Shown: positions 1-9,574 of the stretch, one piece after another | Numbering within the stretch: the stretch's first letter is position 1 | How the letters are laid out: the number at the start of each line of letters is the position of its first letter | From: Methanomicrobiaceae archaeon | GTDB taxonomy: Archaea > Halobacteriota > Methanomicrobia > Methanomicrobiales > Methanomicrobiaceae | DNA: 64,000 bases | NCBI GenBank assembly: GCA_029762625.1 | Contig: JARVGI010000002.1 | Span: forward strand, 64,772-128,771 | Direction: 5' to 3' | Program-made: the position numbers and the translations under genes | Notes under the pieces: generated by a model | Database searches by the model: none | Told to the model about the DNA's origin: nothing | Seen by the model: the letters and a program-made list of their open reading frames with translations, nothing else

Positions 1-2
1 TC

Positions 3-1655
3 ATCAAGCGCACCTTCCCCGCCACCCCGGTCATCGCCCTGACCGCGACGGCGACGGCGGCGGTCCGGCAGGACATCTGCGAGCAGCTCCACCTCGATCG
101 CCCGGCGGAGTTCGTCGGCAGCTTCCTGCGCCGCAACCTGCACTACCGGGTCATCCCGAAGAGCAACGCCTATGCGCAGCTCGTCGGTTACCTCTCCGGC
201 CATCGCGGGGATTCGGGGATCGTCTACTGCACGAGCAAAAAGACGGTGGAGGACCTTGCACAGAAACTGAACCGGGACGGCTTCCTGGCGCTGCCCTACC
301 ATGCAGGGCTCGACAGCAGGGTGCGGAGCCGGACACAGGATACATTCATCCGTGATGCTGTGCGCATCATCGTGGCGACCGTCGCCTTCGGGATGGGGAT
401 CGACAAGCCCGACGTGCGCTTCGTCATCCACTATGACCTCCCCCAGACCCTGGAGCAGTACTACCAGGAGACCGGGCGGGCAGGACGGGACGGGGAGAAG
501 AGCGACTGCATCCTTCTGTACTCGCGGGGAGACCGGGCGAAGGTGCAGTACTTCATCGAGAAAAAGAGCAGCGAGGCTGAAAAAAGGGTCGCCCGGAGAA
601 AACTGGAACAGCTGATCGAGTTCTGCGAGAGCAGTACATGCCGGGTGCGCATGCTGCTGCGCTATTTCGGGGAGGAGCTCTCTCCCCCGTCCTGCGGGAC
701 GTGCGACAACTGCCTCGAGCCCCGCCGGACCTTCGACGGCACGGAGATCGCACAAACGGTGATCGCCTGTGTCTCCCAGATCGGCGCCCCGTTCGGTGCA
801 GGCTATATCGCCGATGTGCTGCGAGGGGCGAAGAGCGGGAAGGTGAAGGCACGCGGGCATACCGCCGTCCCCGCATACGGCTCGGGAAGGGGGACGACGA
901 GAGAGCAGTGGACGGAATATATCGGGGAACTCGTCCGCAAAGGATACCTTGCCGTGGAGGGCGACCGCTACCCGGTGATCGTTCTCAACGAGCGGAGCAG
1001 GGAGATCGCCGGGGGACGACTGAATGTGGTGCTGAGCGAGCGGCGCGGTGCCCCCGCGGTGCGGCGCGCATCCGCGGGAGAAGGGTACGATGCGGCCCTC
1101 TTTGCCCTCCTCAAGGACCTGCGGACCGATCTCTCCCGGGAAGAGGGGATCGCCCCGTTCATGATCTTCTCCGACACCACCCTCCGGGAGATGGCGGCGG
1201 TCATGCCCCGCACCCGCGAGGATCTCCTCGCCATCAGGGGGATCGGCGCCCACAAGCTGCGCAAATACGGCGATGCCTTCCTGGCCGCGATCCGGGAGCA
1301 ACGCGAAACCCGCGCGGAAACCTCCGCACCCCCGCAGGGAGGGACCGCGCTTTCCCCCGACTCGATCGCCGAGACCCTTGCCCTCTACCGGCGCGGCTAC
1401 ACCGTGCGGGAGATCGCGGCGGCGAGGGAGATGGCGGAAGAGACCGTGGGAGCCCAGATCGAGGCCATCATTCTAGGCGGAGAGGAAATTTCCCTCGACG
1501 ACCTTGTCATACACGCCAAGAAGGAGGCCATCCGGGACGCCATTGCCCGATGCGGACATGAAAACCTCCGGCTCCTGAAATCGCATCTCGGCGACCGCTA
1601 TTCCTACAACGAGATCCGTTTCGTGCGGGCGTGGGATGCGGTGCGCACAGAGTAA
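3..1655 (+). CDS. recQ: ATP-dependent DNA helicase RecQ (5' end outside window)
   Basis: Superfamily 2 3'-5' DNA helicase for recombination and repair. The reading frame is open from base 3, so the N-terminal Walker A region lies outside the window. The visible part begins just before the motif III sequence ALTATAT. It continues through the second RecA lobe, with motif VI QETGRAGRDG, a four-cysteine zinc site (a Cys near the CRVRML segment, then CGTCDNC), a RQC winged helix and an HRDC domain around EDLLAIRGIGAHKLRKYG. The last ~100 residues (DSIAETLALYRRGYTVREIA) form a helix-turn-helix extension of the kind seen in many RecQ proteins. Identity is secure; only the start is missing. Confidence 0.95.
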   Translation: MKRTFPATPVIALTATATAAVRQDICEQLHLDRPAEFVGSFLRRNLHYRVIPKSNAYAQLVGYLSGHRGDSGIVYCTSKKTVEDLAQKLNRDGFLALPYHAGLDSRVRSRTQDTFIRDAVRIIVATVAFGMGIDKPDVRFVIHYDLPQTLEQYYQETGRAGRDGEKSDCILLYSRGDRAKVQYFIEKKSSEAEKRVARRKLEQLIEFCESSTCRVRMLLRYFGEELSPPSCGTCDNCLEPRRTFDGTEIAQTVIACVSQIGAPFGAGYIADVLRGAKSGKVKARGHTAVPAYGSGRGTTREQWTEYIGELVRKGYLAVEGDRYPVIVLNERSREIAGGRLNVVLSERRGAPAVRRASAGEGYDAALFALLKDLRTDLSREEGIAPFMIFSDTTLREMAAVMPRTREDLLAIRGIGAHKLRKYGDAFLAAIREQRETRAETSAPPQGGTALSPDSIAETLALYRRGYTVREIAAAREMAEETVGAQIEAIILGGEEISLDDLVIHAKKEAIRDAIARCGHENLRLLKSHLGDRYSYNEIRFVRAWDAVRTE

Positions 1656-1721
1656 CCGCTGCGGACGGCCGAAAGGCAACCGCGGCCTCCCGGTGCAGAA
1701 AAAACTCAGGACCCTCCCGTT

Positions 1722-2798
1722 TCAGACCGGCCCGTACGTCGTCGTCCGCTGCCGCAGCGTGAGCCCGAGGTCGTCGACGATGCGCCGCATCTCCTCCGGA
1801 TCGAAGAGGCCGCCCGCCTCCCCGCCGGCGTCGGCGGAGACCGCATCGACGAACATCGTGCCACCGATGTCGTCGGCGCCTGCTCGCAGGAGGAGCGAGG
1901 TCATCTTCAGGCCCACCTTCTGCCAGGGGACCTGGATGTGGTCGAAATTGTCCAGGAACAGGCGTGAGACTGCAACGAGGAGAAGGTCTTCCCGGCCCGT
2001 GGCACCGCGCGGGGCGATGCCCGACGCGAAAAGAGGGGTGTGTTCATGGAGCCACGAGAGGGGGACCAGCTCGGTAAACCCTCCTGTTTCGTCCTGGATA
2101 GCACGCAGTATGGAGAGATGGCGGATGCGGTCTTCCGCCGACTCCACCGATCCGTACATGATGGTGGCCGTTGATGTGATCCCCATCGCGTGAGCCTCTT
2201 TGATGATCCGCACCCACCCGGCGGTGGACACCTTCCGGGGGCAGATGATCTCCCGCACCCGGTCCACCAGGATCTCGGCGGCGGTACCCTGCAGCGTCCC
2301 GAGGCCCGCGTCCCGCAGCATCCGGATCACCTCCCCGGTGGAGATCCCGCTCTGCTCCGCCGCCCATGCGATCTCGTCCGGGCTGCAGGTATGGATGTCC
2401 GCCCGGGGGACGACCTCGCGCACCCAGGAGAGAATGTCCCGGTACGATTCGGCGGTGAAATCGGGGTGGACCCCGGAGAGCAGGCAGATCTCGGTCACCC
2501 CCCGCTCCTTTGCCAGGGCCGCCTGCTCCTGGATCTGCTCTTTGCCATACACGTATGTCCCTTCCGCTCCTTTCGGTTTTCCGAAACCGCAGAAGCCGCA
2601 GATATTCTTACAGATATTGGTGACGTGCAGGTTCTGGTTGCGCACGTAGGTGACCGTGTCCCCGACCTTTTGCTCACGGATGCGGTCGGCGGCAGCGGCG
2701 ATCTCCCATACCCCCCGATCGCTGGTCCGCAGCAGTCCGACCGCCTCCTCCCCGGTGAGGCGGTGGCCTCCAAGTACATCGTCCAGCAGCTGTTTCAT
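1722..2798 (-). CDS. cofH: CofH, radical SAM subunit of FO synthase (F420 biosynthesis)
   Basis: 358 aa radical SAM enzyme that joins 5-amino-6-ribitylamino-uracil with a tyrosine-derived unit; CofG then completes the deazaflavin FO of coenzyme F420. The cluster motif is CKNICGFCGF (CxxxCxxC). Family-typical segments include HTCSPDEIAWAAEQSGIS, LGTLQGTAAEILVDRVREI and MYGSVESAEDRIRHLSILR. The ATG at 2798 is chosen over upstream in-frame codons because GGAGGAG lies a few bases before it. It sits 19 bp downstream of the signal peptidase gene on the same strand. CofG is not in the window. The related MqnC/MqnE families are less likely in a methanogen. Confidence 0.9.
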   Translation of the reverse strand: MKQLLDDVLGGHRLTGEEAVGLLRTSDRGVWEIAAAADRIREQKVGDTVTYVRNQNLHVTNICKNICGFCGFGKPKGAEGTYVYGKEQIQEQAALAKERGVTEICLLSGVHPDFTAESYRDILSWVREVVPRADIHTCSPDEIAWAAEQSGISTGEVIRMLRDAGLGTLQGTAAEILVDRVREIICPRKVSTAGWVRIIKEAHAMGITSTATIMYGSVESAEDRIRHLSILRAIQDETGGFTELVPLSWLHEHTPLFASGIAPRGATGREDLLLVAVSRLFLDNFDHIQVPWQKVGLKMTSLLLRAGADDIGGTMFVDAVSADAGGEAGGLFDPEEMRRIVDDLGLTLRQRTTTYGPV

Positions 2799-2817
2799 GC
2801 ATCTCCTCCCCGATACC

Positions 2818-3507
2818 TCACGACTTTGGTTTTTTCTTCTTTTTGCCCGCAAGAAGATCCTGCGGCGTTTCCCGCATGCGCAGCCATGCCTCGTGCAGGA
2901 TCATGATGACCAGCACCGCCACGGCAACGGGGACGATGTTGAGGGGGAGGTAGCCCACCAGGGGGACGGCAAACAGGGCTTTACCCACGATCCACTCCTC
3001 CCTGACCGGCTCGATGACTCCCACCCCCGGCAGGATCGTGTTCTGGTCCACCACCGGGTTGTTGTCGCCCCGGGTAATGTAGCCGCCCTCCCCGGACCTG
3101 TCGGTCAGTGCCATCGCCCGGTGAATGATGGGATGGACCGAATCCACCCCGTTGGGCCGGTAGATGATCACGTCGCCGTAGACGGGATTTCCATCACGGG
3201 CAGGATACGCGTTGAACCGTCCGCTGCCCGTCCGCATCCCCTCCTCATGCGTGAGGAGATCGCCGAACCGGTTTTCCTCGACGACGAAGACGAGATCGCC
3301 CACCTTCATGTTGGGCACCATGCTTTCCGATTCCACGGCGACCACCGCAGGCCAGGTACCGCTCACCAGAAAGAGCACGAGGGCGATCGCCCCCACCACG
3401 CCGATAACCCAGAGGAGATCGCGGGCGAATGACGCTGCAGGATGGTCGCTTTTCAGCAGTCCCGAGAGTACTGACGGGTCATCGTCCTGCTTCCCCGTGG
3501 GCTTCAT
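2818..3507 (-). CDS. Archaeal signal peptidase I (Sec11-type)
   Basis: 229 aa membrane serine protease that removes Sec signal peptides on the outer face of the membrane. One membrane segment (LLWVIGVVGAIALVLFLVSG) precedes the nucleophile region ESESMVPNMKVGDLV. The downstream His is in HPIIHRAMAL, followed by ITRGDNN, as in archaeal/ER-type Ser-His enzymes. A second membrane segment lies near the C-terminus, ending in a Lys-rich tail. Start ATG 3507 gives MKPTGKQDDD; an in-frame TTG six codons upstream lies too close to a GGGAGGGG stretch to prefer. It diverges from the polymerase gene and probably shares a transcript with cofH. Confidence 0.88.
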   Translation of the reverse strand: MKPTGKQDDDPSVLSGLLKSDHPAASFARDLLWVIGVVGAIALVLFLVSGTWPAVVAVESESMVPNMKVGDLVFVVEENRFGDLLTHEEGMRTGSGRFNAYPARDGNPVYGDVIIYRPNGVDSVHPIIHRAMALTDRSGEGGYITRGDNNPVVDQNTILPGVGVIEPVREEWIVGKALFAVPLVGYLPLNIVPVAVAVLVIMILHEAWLRMRETPQDLLAGKKKKKPKS

Positions 3508-3667
3508 ATCTATCGGTATTGGCAATCCCCTCCCATAATAGTTTGTTACCCCGCATTTTCCCTGCCGGGCAAAACGGCAGCATAATCCGGGGGATGTCAC
3601 CCGCGCGGGCGGGCCGCGGCACCGGCATCGACATCTTTTCTTCACCTCGCACCAAACCATTTCATCG

Positions 3668-5089
3668 ATGCTGAGCGATCAGGAGATCGTGTGCCGGTTC
3701 CTGGATGCCAACCACCAGGTGCACCCGGAGGTAGTGCGGTACCTGCGCGAACACGGGACGCAGTCCATAATCGACCAGATCGTTTCCGGCCTTCCCGCAA
3801 ACTGCCTCGTGGTGGCACCGCAGCATATTCCCGGCTGGAAAACCGAGCGGGACGGCGCACGTTTTCTCGCCGACCCTGATCTCGACGTGCTCGCCGGCAA
3901 AGCGGTATCAGGCATCGAAAAGGCGGATTTCAACGATTTCTACTTCTATTTCCGGGACCGCTACAACCAGCTGGGCGCCCTGATGCGGCCGCGCGTCAAC
4001 CCCCTGCCCATCGAGGCGCTCGCCAGGAACGTCCGGTACCGCGACCAGGAGTGCGGGATCACGGGCATGGTGGTCGAGGTGCGATCTACTGCCAAAGGGC
4101 ACCGCATGGCCGAGCTGGAGGATCCCACCGGCACCATCAACGTGCTCTTCAACAAGGACCGCGACGTGTTTGCGGAGGCGGAAAAGATCGTGCCCGACGA
4201 GGTCATCGGCGTCAAGGGCAAGCTCTCCAGCGACGGCAGCCTTTTTTTCGCCGATACGCTCGTCAGGCCGGACATCCCCATCCAGCACGCCCCTTTCACG
4301 AGCGAGACGCCCGGCACGGCGGTGCTCATCTCGGACGTGCACGTGGGCAGCGACACGTTCATGGAGGATGAATGGCTGCGTTTTTCCGACTGGCTCGACG
4401 ATGCGCGGCCCCAGTACCTGCTCATCGCCGGCGACCTTGTCGACGGCATCGGCATCTATCCGGGGCAGGACCAGGAGCTGACCATCACCAGCATCGACGA
4501 GCAGTACGATGTCTTTGCCTCCATGCTGCGCGATCTTCCCGCGTCCTGCCGGATCGTGGTCTCGCCCGGCAACCACGACGCCGTGCGGGGGTCCGAGCCG
4601 CAGCCCGCACTGCCCGCACGGTTCTGCGAGAAGTTCCCCTCCAATGTCACGCTGGTGGAGAATCCGAGCCTCGTGAGCCTGCAGGGCGTCCACGTGGCGA
4701 TGTACCACGGCCGGTCCTACGACGACCTGATTTCCTTGATCCCGGGCGCCTCCTACACGAGGCCGGAGGAGATGATGGTGGAGATGCTCAAACACCGGCA
4801 CCTCGCGGCCACCTACGGGATGCGGACACCCATCAAACCGGCAAAACAGGACCGGCTGGTCATCGATCCCATCCCCGAGCTACTGCACACCGGGCACGTG
4901 CATATCTGCGGGATGACCCGCTACCGGGGGGTGCTGGGCGTCAATGCGGGTGCATGGCAGGCGCAGACGCAGTTCCAGAAGCAGATGAACATCCAGCCCA
5001 CCCCGGCGCGGGCGGCGGTTGTCGACCTGCAGACGCTCGAGGCGAGATTTTACGATTTCAACGAGCCGGGCGCACCGCGCCCGATCTGA
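3668..5089 (+). CDS. polB: DNA polymerase II (family D) small subunit DP1
   Basis: 473 aa exonuclease/assembly subunit of PolD, the archaeal replicative polymerase. An OB-fold (about residues 120-210: GITGMVVEVRSTAKGHR) is followed by a calcineurin-like phosphodiesterase domain. That domain carries DVHVGSDTF, AGDLVDGIG, SPGNHDAVRG, YHGRSYDD and TGHVHICGM, giving a complete Mre11-like metal-binding set consistent with an active 3'-5' exonuclease. The large subunit DP2 is not in the window. It diverges from the signal peptidase gene across ~160 bp. It lies ~14 kb from the probable origin. Confidence 0.95.
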   Translation: MLSDQEIVCRFLDANHQVHPEVVRYLREHGTQSIIDQIVSGLPANCLVVAPQHIPGWKTERDGARFLADPDLDVLAGKAVSGIEKADFNDFYFYFRDRYNQLGALMRPRVNPLPIEALARNVRYRDQECGITGMVVEVRSTAKGHRMAELEDPTGTINVLFNKDRDVFAEAEKIVPDEVIGVKGKLSSDGSLFFADTLVRPDIPIQHAPFTSETPGTAVLISDVHVGSDTFMEDEWLRFSDWLDDARPQYLLIAGDLVDGIGIYPGQDQELTITSIDEQYDVFASMLRDLPASCRIVVSPGNHDAVRGSEPQPALPARFCEKFPSNVTLVENPSLVSLQGVHVAMYHGRSYDDLISLIPGASYTRPEEMMVEMLKHRHLAATYGMRTPIKPAKQDRLVIDPIPELLHTGHVHICGMTRYRGVLGVNAGAWQAQTQFQKQMNIQPTPARAAVVDLQTLEARFYDFNEPGAPRPI

Positions 5090-5260
5090 CCACCCTGCGC
5101 CTGCGGGAGCGGGGACGGCCTGCTTCCCCCCGGCTCCGGCAGCACGAACGGGAGTGCCGCTCCCGAACAAAACGTTGTATTTTTATCATGAAAGTCGACA
5201 ATTATAGTAAATCTCGATTTCGAGTTCTGTGCATGCAGTAGAACCCGGAGGACACGTTGA

Positions 5261-7288
5261 ATGGATTATTTACTCTATCTTGCACCAGTCTGTGCCCTTG
5301 TGGGCCTTCTCTTTGCCGGATACCAGTTCCTGAATATCCGAAAAGAGGGCGAAGGCACGGAATTGATACAAAAGATCACCGCTGCGATCCACACCGGTGC
5401 GATGGTCTACTTAAATCGCCAGTACCGGGCCATCGCCGTCTTCGTTGTGGCGCTGGCCATCATTATCGCACTTATTCTGCCCAACGGCGCGCTCACCGCA
5501 GGATGTTTCGTCATCGGTGCGGTACTCTCCGCCACGGCAGGGTACATCGGGATGTTCACCGCAACGAGCGCGAACGGGCGGACTGCAAATGCCGCCCGGC
5601 GCGGCATTGCGGATGCCTTCAAGGTGTCGTTTGCGAGCGGTACGGTGATGGGCATGTCCGTCGTCGGCCTCGGGCTCTTCGGGCTCTCCGTCTGTTTCAT
5701 CGCCCTCGGCTTCATCCTGCCGGAAATGGCGGAGGCGACCCTCGTCAACATCCTTGCAGGGTTCTCGCTGGGTGCGAGTTCTATCGCCCTCTTCGCCCGT
5801 GTCGGCGGCGGTATTTTCACCAAGGCAGCTGACGTGGGCGCCGATCTCGTGGGAAAGGTCGAAGCCGGCATTCCCGAGGACGACCCCCGCAACCCCGCCG
5901 TGATCGCCGACAACGTGGGCGACAACGTTGGCGATATCGCCGGCATGGGTGCCGACCTCTACGAGAGCTACGTCGGCTCCATCCTTGCCACCATGCTCCT
6001 CGGCGCGGCGACCGGTGCTCTGCATCCCGATATTCCGGTGGCCAGCTTCATCGCCTTTCCGCTGATCCTTGCAGCGCTGGGAATCATCGCCTCCATCGTT
6101 GGTACGTTCTTTGTCCGCACCAGCAAGACCGAGAGCAGCGCCATCCACAGCGCCTTCAACCGGGGCCTGCTCATTGCCCTCGCCCTCGTGGTGGTCATCA
6201 CCTACGTCGCCTCCGATTTCCTCCTGGGAGACTTCGGGTTCGGCGTCTTCGTAGCCACCGTCGGCGGTCTGATCGCCGGGTTCCTCATCGGGCAGATCAC
6301 CGAGTTCTATACATCGTTCGAGCGCTCCCCCACCCTCGCCATCGCTAAGTCCTGTGAGACCGGTGCCGCCACCAACATCATCACCGGCTTTGCCAAGGGC
6401 ATGGAGTCCACGATCTTTCCCGTGATCATCATCTCCATCGCCATCTACCTTGCCTACACCTTTGCAGGCCTCTACGGCATCGCCCTCGCCGCGGTGGGCA
6501 TGCTTGCCACGCTCGGTATCTCCCTTGCCGTGGACGCCTACGGCCCGGTGGCGGACAATGCCGGCGGCATCGCCGAAATGTCCCACCAGCCCCCGGAGGT
6601 ACGCAAGATTACCGATACGCTCGATGCGGTCGGCAACACCACCGCGGCCATCGGCAAGGGATTCGCCATCGGGTCCGCGGCGCTCACCGCGCTCGCGCTC
6701 TTCTCCTCCTACGCCATCGCGGTGAACCTTACCGAGATCAGCGTCCTCGAAACCCCCGTCTTTATCGGGGTGCTCATCGGGGCGATGCTGCCCTTCCTCT
6801 TCTCCTCCATGACCATGCTGGCGGTCGGCAAAGCGGCCTACCAGATTGTTCTCGAGGTCCGCCGCCAGTTCAAGGAGATTGCAGGCCTGATGGAGGGCAC
6901 CGCCGAACCCGACTATGAGACCTGCATCGCCATCTCCACCACGTCCGCGCTGCGGGAAATGATCCTCCCGGGGCTGCTCGCCATCGCCGCCCCGGTGATC
7001 GTGGGCCTGGTCCTCGGCCCCGGCGCATTGGGCGGCCTTCTCGTCGGATCGCTTGCCGCGGGATTCATGCTGGCCATCACCATGGCCAATGCGGGTGGTG
7101 CCTGGGACAACGCCAAGAAATTCATCGAGCAGGGCAATCTGGGCGGCAAGGGCTCCGATGCCCACAAGGCTGCGGTGACCGGCGACACGGTCGGCGACCC
7201 CTTCAAGGACACCTCCGGCCCCGCCATCAACATCCTGCTCAAGCTGATGTCCATTGTGGCAGTGGTCTTCGCTCCCCTGTTCCTCTAA
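5261..7288 (+). CDS. hppA: Membrane-bound ion-translocating pyrophosphatase
   Basis: 675 aa, about 16 membrane helices; couples pyrophosphate hydrolysis to H+ and/or Na+ export. The catalytic loops are present: [20 protein letters not shown] and [26 protein letters not shown] has Ala where K+-independent enzymes have Lys, so this belongs to the K+-dependent subfamily. DLYESY carries the Glu typical of Na+-pumping or Na+-regulated members; ion choice cannot be settled from sequence. GGAGG precedes ATG 5261, and AT-rich promoter-like sequence lies ~60-90 bp upstream. Monocistronic, followed by oligo-T. Confidence 0.96.
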   Translation: MDYLLYLAPVCALVGLLFAGYQFLNIRKEGEGTELIQKITAAIHTGAMVYLNRQYRAIAVFVVALAIIIALILPNGALTAGCFVIGAVLSATAGYIGMFTATSANGRTANAARRGIADAFKVSFASGTVMGMSVVGLGLFGLSVCFIALGFILPEMAEATLVNILAGFSLGASSIALFARVGGGIFTKAADVGADLVGKVEAGIPEDDPRNPAVIADNVGDNVGDIAGMGADLYESYVGSILATMLLGAATGALHPDIPVASFIAFPLILAALGIIASIVGTFFVRTSKTESSAIHSAFNRGLLIALALVVVITYVASDFLLGDFGFGVFVATVGGLIAGFLIGQITEFYTSFERSPTLAIAKSCETGAATNIITGFAKGMESTIFPVIIISIAIYLAYTFAGLYGIALAAVGMLATLGISLAVDAYGPVADNAGGIAEMSHQPPEVRKITDTLDAVGNTTAAIGKGFAIGSAALTALALFSSYAIAVNLTEISVLETPVFIGVLIGAMLPFLFSSMTMLAVGKAAYQIVLEVRRQFKEIAGLMEGTAEPDYETCIAISTTSALREMILPGLLAIAAPVIVGLVLGPGALGGLLVGSLAAGFMLAITMANAGGAWDNAKKFIEQGNLGGKGSDAHKAAVTGDTVGDPFKDTSGPAINILLKLMSIVAVVFAPLFL

Positions 7289-7302
7289 TTTTTCCCCTTT
7301 TT
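7289..7302 (+). terminator. Oligo-T terminator after hppA
   Basis: Two T5 runs separated by C4 directly after the hppA stop codon, the usual archaeal intrinsic termination signal. No stem-loop is needed or seen. Confidence 0.5.
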
Positions 7303-7665
7303 CCAACCGCGTGTGTGTATTCGCGTGACGCCTGTGCCCATATCAGGAGCACGCGTCTTGTACGACACCGGGGAGCTTTCCCGGCAGCAAAATTGCATCC
7401 GGGCTCTGGTCGCGGTCAGCAGCAATGCCTATCCCGGCCGGATATGCCATACGCACCCGTTTCCGAATCTATGAAGGCCGCCTTTGCGTTGAGCAACTGG
7501 CGGTTCGGTGTACCGCAGACCCGGTGTCAGCGTCACGCGGGAGTCAGGGGAATTCTCTGCGGCGGGATCGTTCCATCACAGGACAGCAGCTACACCTGAA
7601 TTGCAGCGGGCCGGGGAACACTCTTTTTCACCACTTCCACCCATAGGTAGGAGAGAGGACATACC
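7303..7665. other. Intergenic region without a recognisable gene
   Basis: No ORF with homology-like features or a good ribosome binding site. A 10-bp inverted repeat (CGCGTGACGC at 7322-7331 and its complement at 7530-7539) spans much of the gap; this may be chance. The gpmA ribosome binding site is at the right edge. Confidence 0.5.
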
Positions 7666-8418
7666 ATGTACACACTCGTACTGCTCCGGCACGGTGAGAG
7701 CACGTGGAACCGGGAGAACAGGTTCACCGGATGGACCGACGTCGATCTCTCCGAGAAGGGGGTGGAGGAAGCCCACGAGGCGGCGCGGCTGCTTGCCGCC
7801 GAAGGGTATACCTTCGACGTGGCCTACACCTCGGTGCTCAAGCGGGCCATCCGCACCCTCTGGATCGTGCTCGATGATATGGACCTGATGTGGCTGCCGG
7901 TGCTGCGGTCGTGGCGGTTGAACGAACGCCACTACGGGGCGCTTCAGGGGCTCAACAAGGCCGAAACCGCAGAGAAATTCGGCGATGAACAGGTGTTTGT
8001 CTGGCGCCGCAGCTACGATATCCCGCCCCCGGCACTCGAACCCGGCGACCCCCGCACCCCCGCAAACGACCGCCGCTACGCCGATCTCTCCCCTGCGGAG
8101 CTGCCGCGTACCGAGTGCCTCAAGGACACGGTGGAGCGCTTCCTGCCCTACTGGCGCGATGAGATCGCACCCGCAGTCCGGGCAGGAAAACGGGTGCTCA
8201 TCGCCGCACACGGAAACTCCCTGCGGGCGCTGGTCAAGTACCTGGACGATATCTCCGATGAGGAGATCCCCCACCTCAATATCCCCACCGGCATTCCGCT
8301 CGTGTACGAGCTGGACGATGCTCTGCAGCCCATCCGCCATTATTACCTCGGCGATGCCGAGGCGGCGGCCGCCGCCGCGGAAGCGGTCGCCCGGCAGGGA
8401 ATGGCGCAAAAAGAATAA
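7666..8418 (+). CDS. gpmA: 2,3-bisphosphoglycerate-dependent phosphoglycerate mutase
   Basis: 250 aa histidine phosphatase superfamily enzyme interconverting 3- and 2-phosphoglycerate. The phosphohistidine motif is [12 protein letters not shown] (His9), followed by the dPGM-specific [14 protein letters not shown]. The second His is in [17 protein letters not shown]. Full length compared with bacterial GpmA. Preceded by GGAGAGAGGACATACC. Many archaea use the unrelated cofactor-independent ApgM, so a dPGM suggests past acquisition from bacteria. Followed by T7. Confidence 0.95.
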   Translation: MYTLVLLRHGESTWNRENRFTGWTDVDLSEKGVEEAHEAARLLAAEGYTFDVAYTSVLKRAIRTLWIVLDDMDLMWLPVLRSWRLNERHYGALQGLNKAETAEKFGDEQVFVWRRSYDIPPPALEPGDPRTPANDRRYADLSPAELPRTECLKDTVERFLPYWRDEIAPAVRAGKRVLIAAHGNSLRALVKYLDDISDEEIPHLNIPTGIPLVYELDDALQPIRHYYLGDAEAAAAAAEAVARQGMAQKE

Positions 8419-8423
8419 TCCCC

Positions 8424-8430
8424 TTTTTTT
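8424..8430 (+). terminator. Oligo-T terminator after gpmA
   Basis: T7 run 5 bases after the gpmA stop, in a convergent gap before the RNase III-like gene. Confidence 0.5.
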
Positions 8431-8464
8431 GTCCCGTGAAATCGGGTCTCCGCTCGTGTGGGGT

Positions 8465-8923
8465 TTAGATCTCGCAGCGAAGCCCGATCGTTTCGAGCAC
8501 CTGCGAGGCCGCGCCGATACCCCCGTCAAGGTACACGGCGCCGATCAGCGCCTCCATGCACTCGGCGAGCACGCGCCCCGACCTCCAGACCGCCTGCGCC
8601 TCCTCCCCCTTACCCCAGTACACGTAGTCTTCGACCGACATCTGTTCGGCGAGCCGCCGCAGGACGGTCATGTTGACGCAGTTGGTCTTTTTGGTGGTGA
8701 TCAGCCCCTTGTCGTGCTCCCCGACAGCGACGAGGGACTGGATGACCACCACGTCGATGACCGCATCGCCGAGGGTGGCGAGGGCGTCCATGTGTGCCGC
8801 GGGACCGAAGCCCTGCTCCCCGGCATAGGCGAGCCTGGTCAATGCGCGGGTGAGCAGTCGGGGGTCGGTGAACGAGTATCCCATCGCCCGTTCGAGACCG
8901 GAAGCGTCATGCGGAGGGTGCAT
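8465..8923 (-). CDS. Stand-alone RNase III-like domain protein
   Basis: 152 aa consisting only of an RNase III fold, without a dsRNA-binding domain. The N-terminus GLERAMGYSFTDPRLLTRAL matches the RNase III opening helices. The signature region reads LATLGDAVID where active enzymes have LEFLGDAVL, so the first catalytic Glu is Ala. The second site LAECMEALIGAVYLDGG keeps the final Glu and has Glu in place of the usual Asp. ATG 8923 is chosen (a GTG lies one codon upstream); the next ATG would cut the first helix. It lies 24 bp downstream of the cyclophilin gene. Nuclease activity is uncertain. Confidence 0.8.
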   Translation of the reverse strand: MHPPHDASGLERAMGYSFTDPRLLTRALTRLAYAGEQGFGPAAHMDALATLGDAVIDVVVIQSLVAVGEHDKGLITTKKTNCVNMTVLRRLAEQMSVEDYVYWGKGEEAQAVWRSGRVLAECMEALIGAVYLDGGIGAASQVLETIGLRCEI

Positions 8924-8947
8924 CACGATCGAAAGGCGAGGGAAAAC

Positions 8948-9436
8948 TCAGAGGACCTCAGCGCGATCGATGACCGCTTTTTTGACAGGCCGGTCCGCAC
9001 GGTCGGTTTTCAGAGCGCCGATGGCATCCACCACGTCCATGCCCTCGACCACCTTCCCGAAGACGGGGTGCGCATACGGGGTGGAGGGATTGTCCCAGTC
9101 GAGATAGGTATTGTCCATCAGGTTGATGAAAAACTGGCTTCCCCCGGTGTTGGGCTGTCCGGTGTTGGCCATGGCGAGGGTGCCCCGGACGTTGGAGTGG
9201 CCCTTCACCTTCTCGTCGGGGATGGTGTAGCCGGGCCCGCCCGTGCCGTCGCCTTTCGGGCACCCCGCCTGGATCATAAAGTCCCTGATCACGCGGTGAA
9301 AACCGATCCCGTCATAAAAACCTTCCCGGATCAGTTTTTCGAAATTTCCTGCAGTGACGGGCATATCGTCAAAAAGCTCGATGACGATGTCCCCCATGTT
9401 CGTGTGCAGTGCCACCTTCGAGGTAGTATCACTCAT
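8948..9436 (-). CDS. ppiB: Cyclophilin-type peptidyl-prolyl cis-trans isomerase
   Basis: 162 aa cytoplasmic cyclophilin. Active-site segments are FHRVIRDFMIQAGCPKGDGT, GTLAMANTGQPNTGGSQFF and HPVFGKVVEGMDVVD, with the catalytic Arg in FHRVI. No signal peptide. ATG 9436 is preceded by GGTGA; an in-frame GTG three codons upstream is the alternative. Probably co-transcribed with the downstream RNase III-like gene. Confidence 0.95.
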   Translation of the reverse strand: MSDTTSKVALHTNMGDIVIELFDDMPVTAGNFEKLIREGFYDGIGFHRVIRDFMIQAGCPKGDGTGGPGYTIPDEKVKGHSNVRGTLAMANTGQPNTGGSQFFINLMDNTYLDWDNPSTPYAHPVFGKVVEGMDVVDAIGALKTDRADRPVKKAVIDRAEVL

Positions 9437-9574
9437 CTGTTTCACCGTACTCTATGGATTGGTCGCAGGAGGCAAAAAAAGAGCCCCGGCAGAGATCCCC
9501 CCGCCCCATATTTATCCATGGCGAAAAATATTAATCTCTCATCACCAAAGTGAGCCTCAAAGGAGCATGGAAGG

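Noticed and set aside
5411-7306. 631-codon minus-strand open frame opposite hppA
   Set aside because: Antisense artefact: low-complexity Gly/Asp/Glu/His translation of the reverse of hydrophobic helices.
7322-7539. 10-bp inverted repeat spanning the hppA-gpmA gap
   Set aside because: Arms ~200 bp apart with no associated element; plausible by chance.
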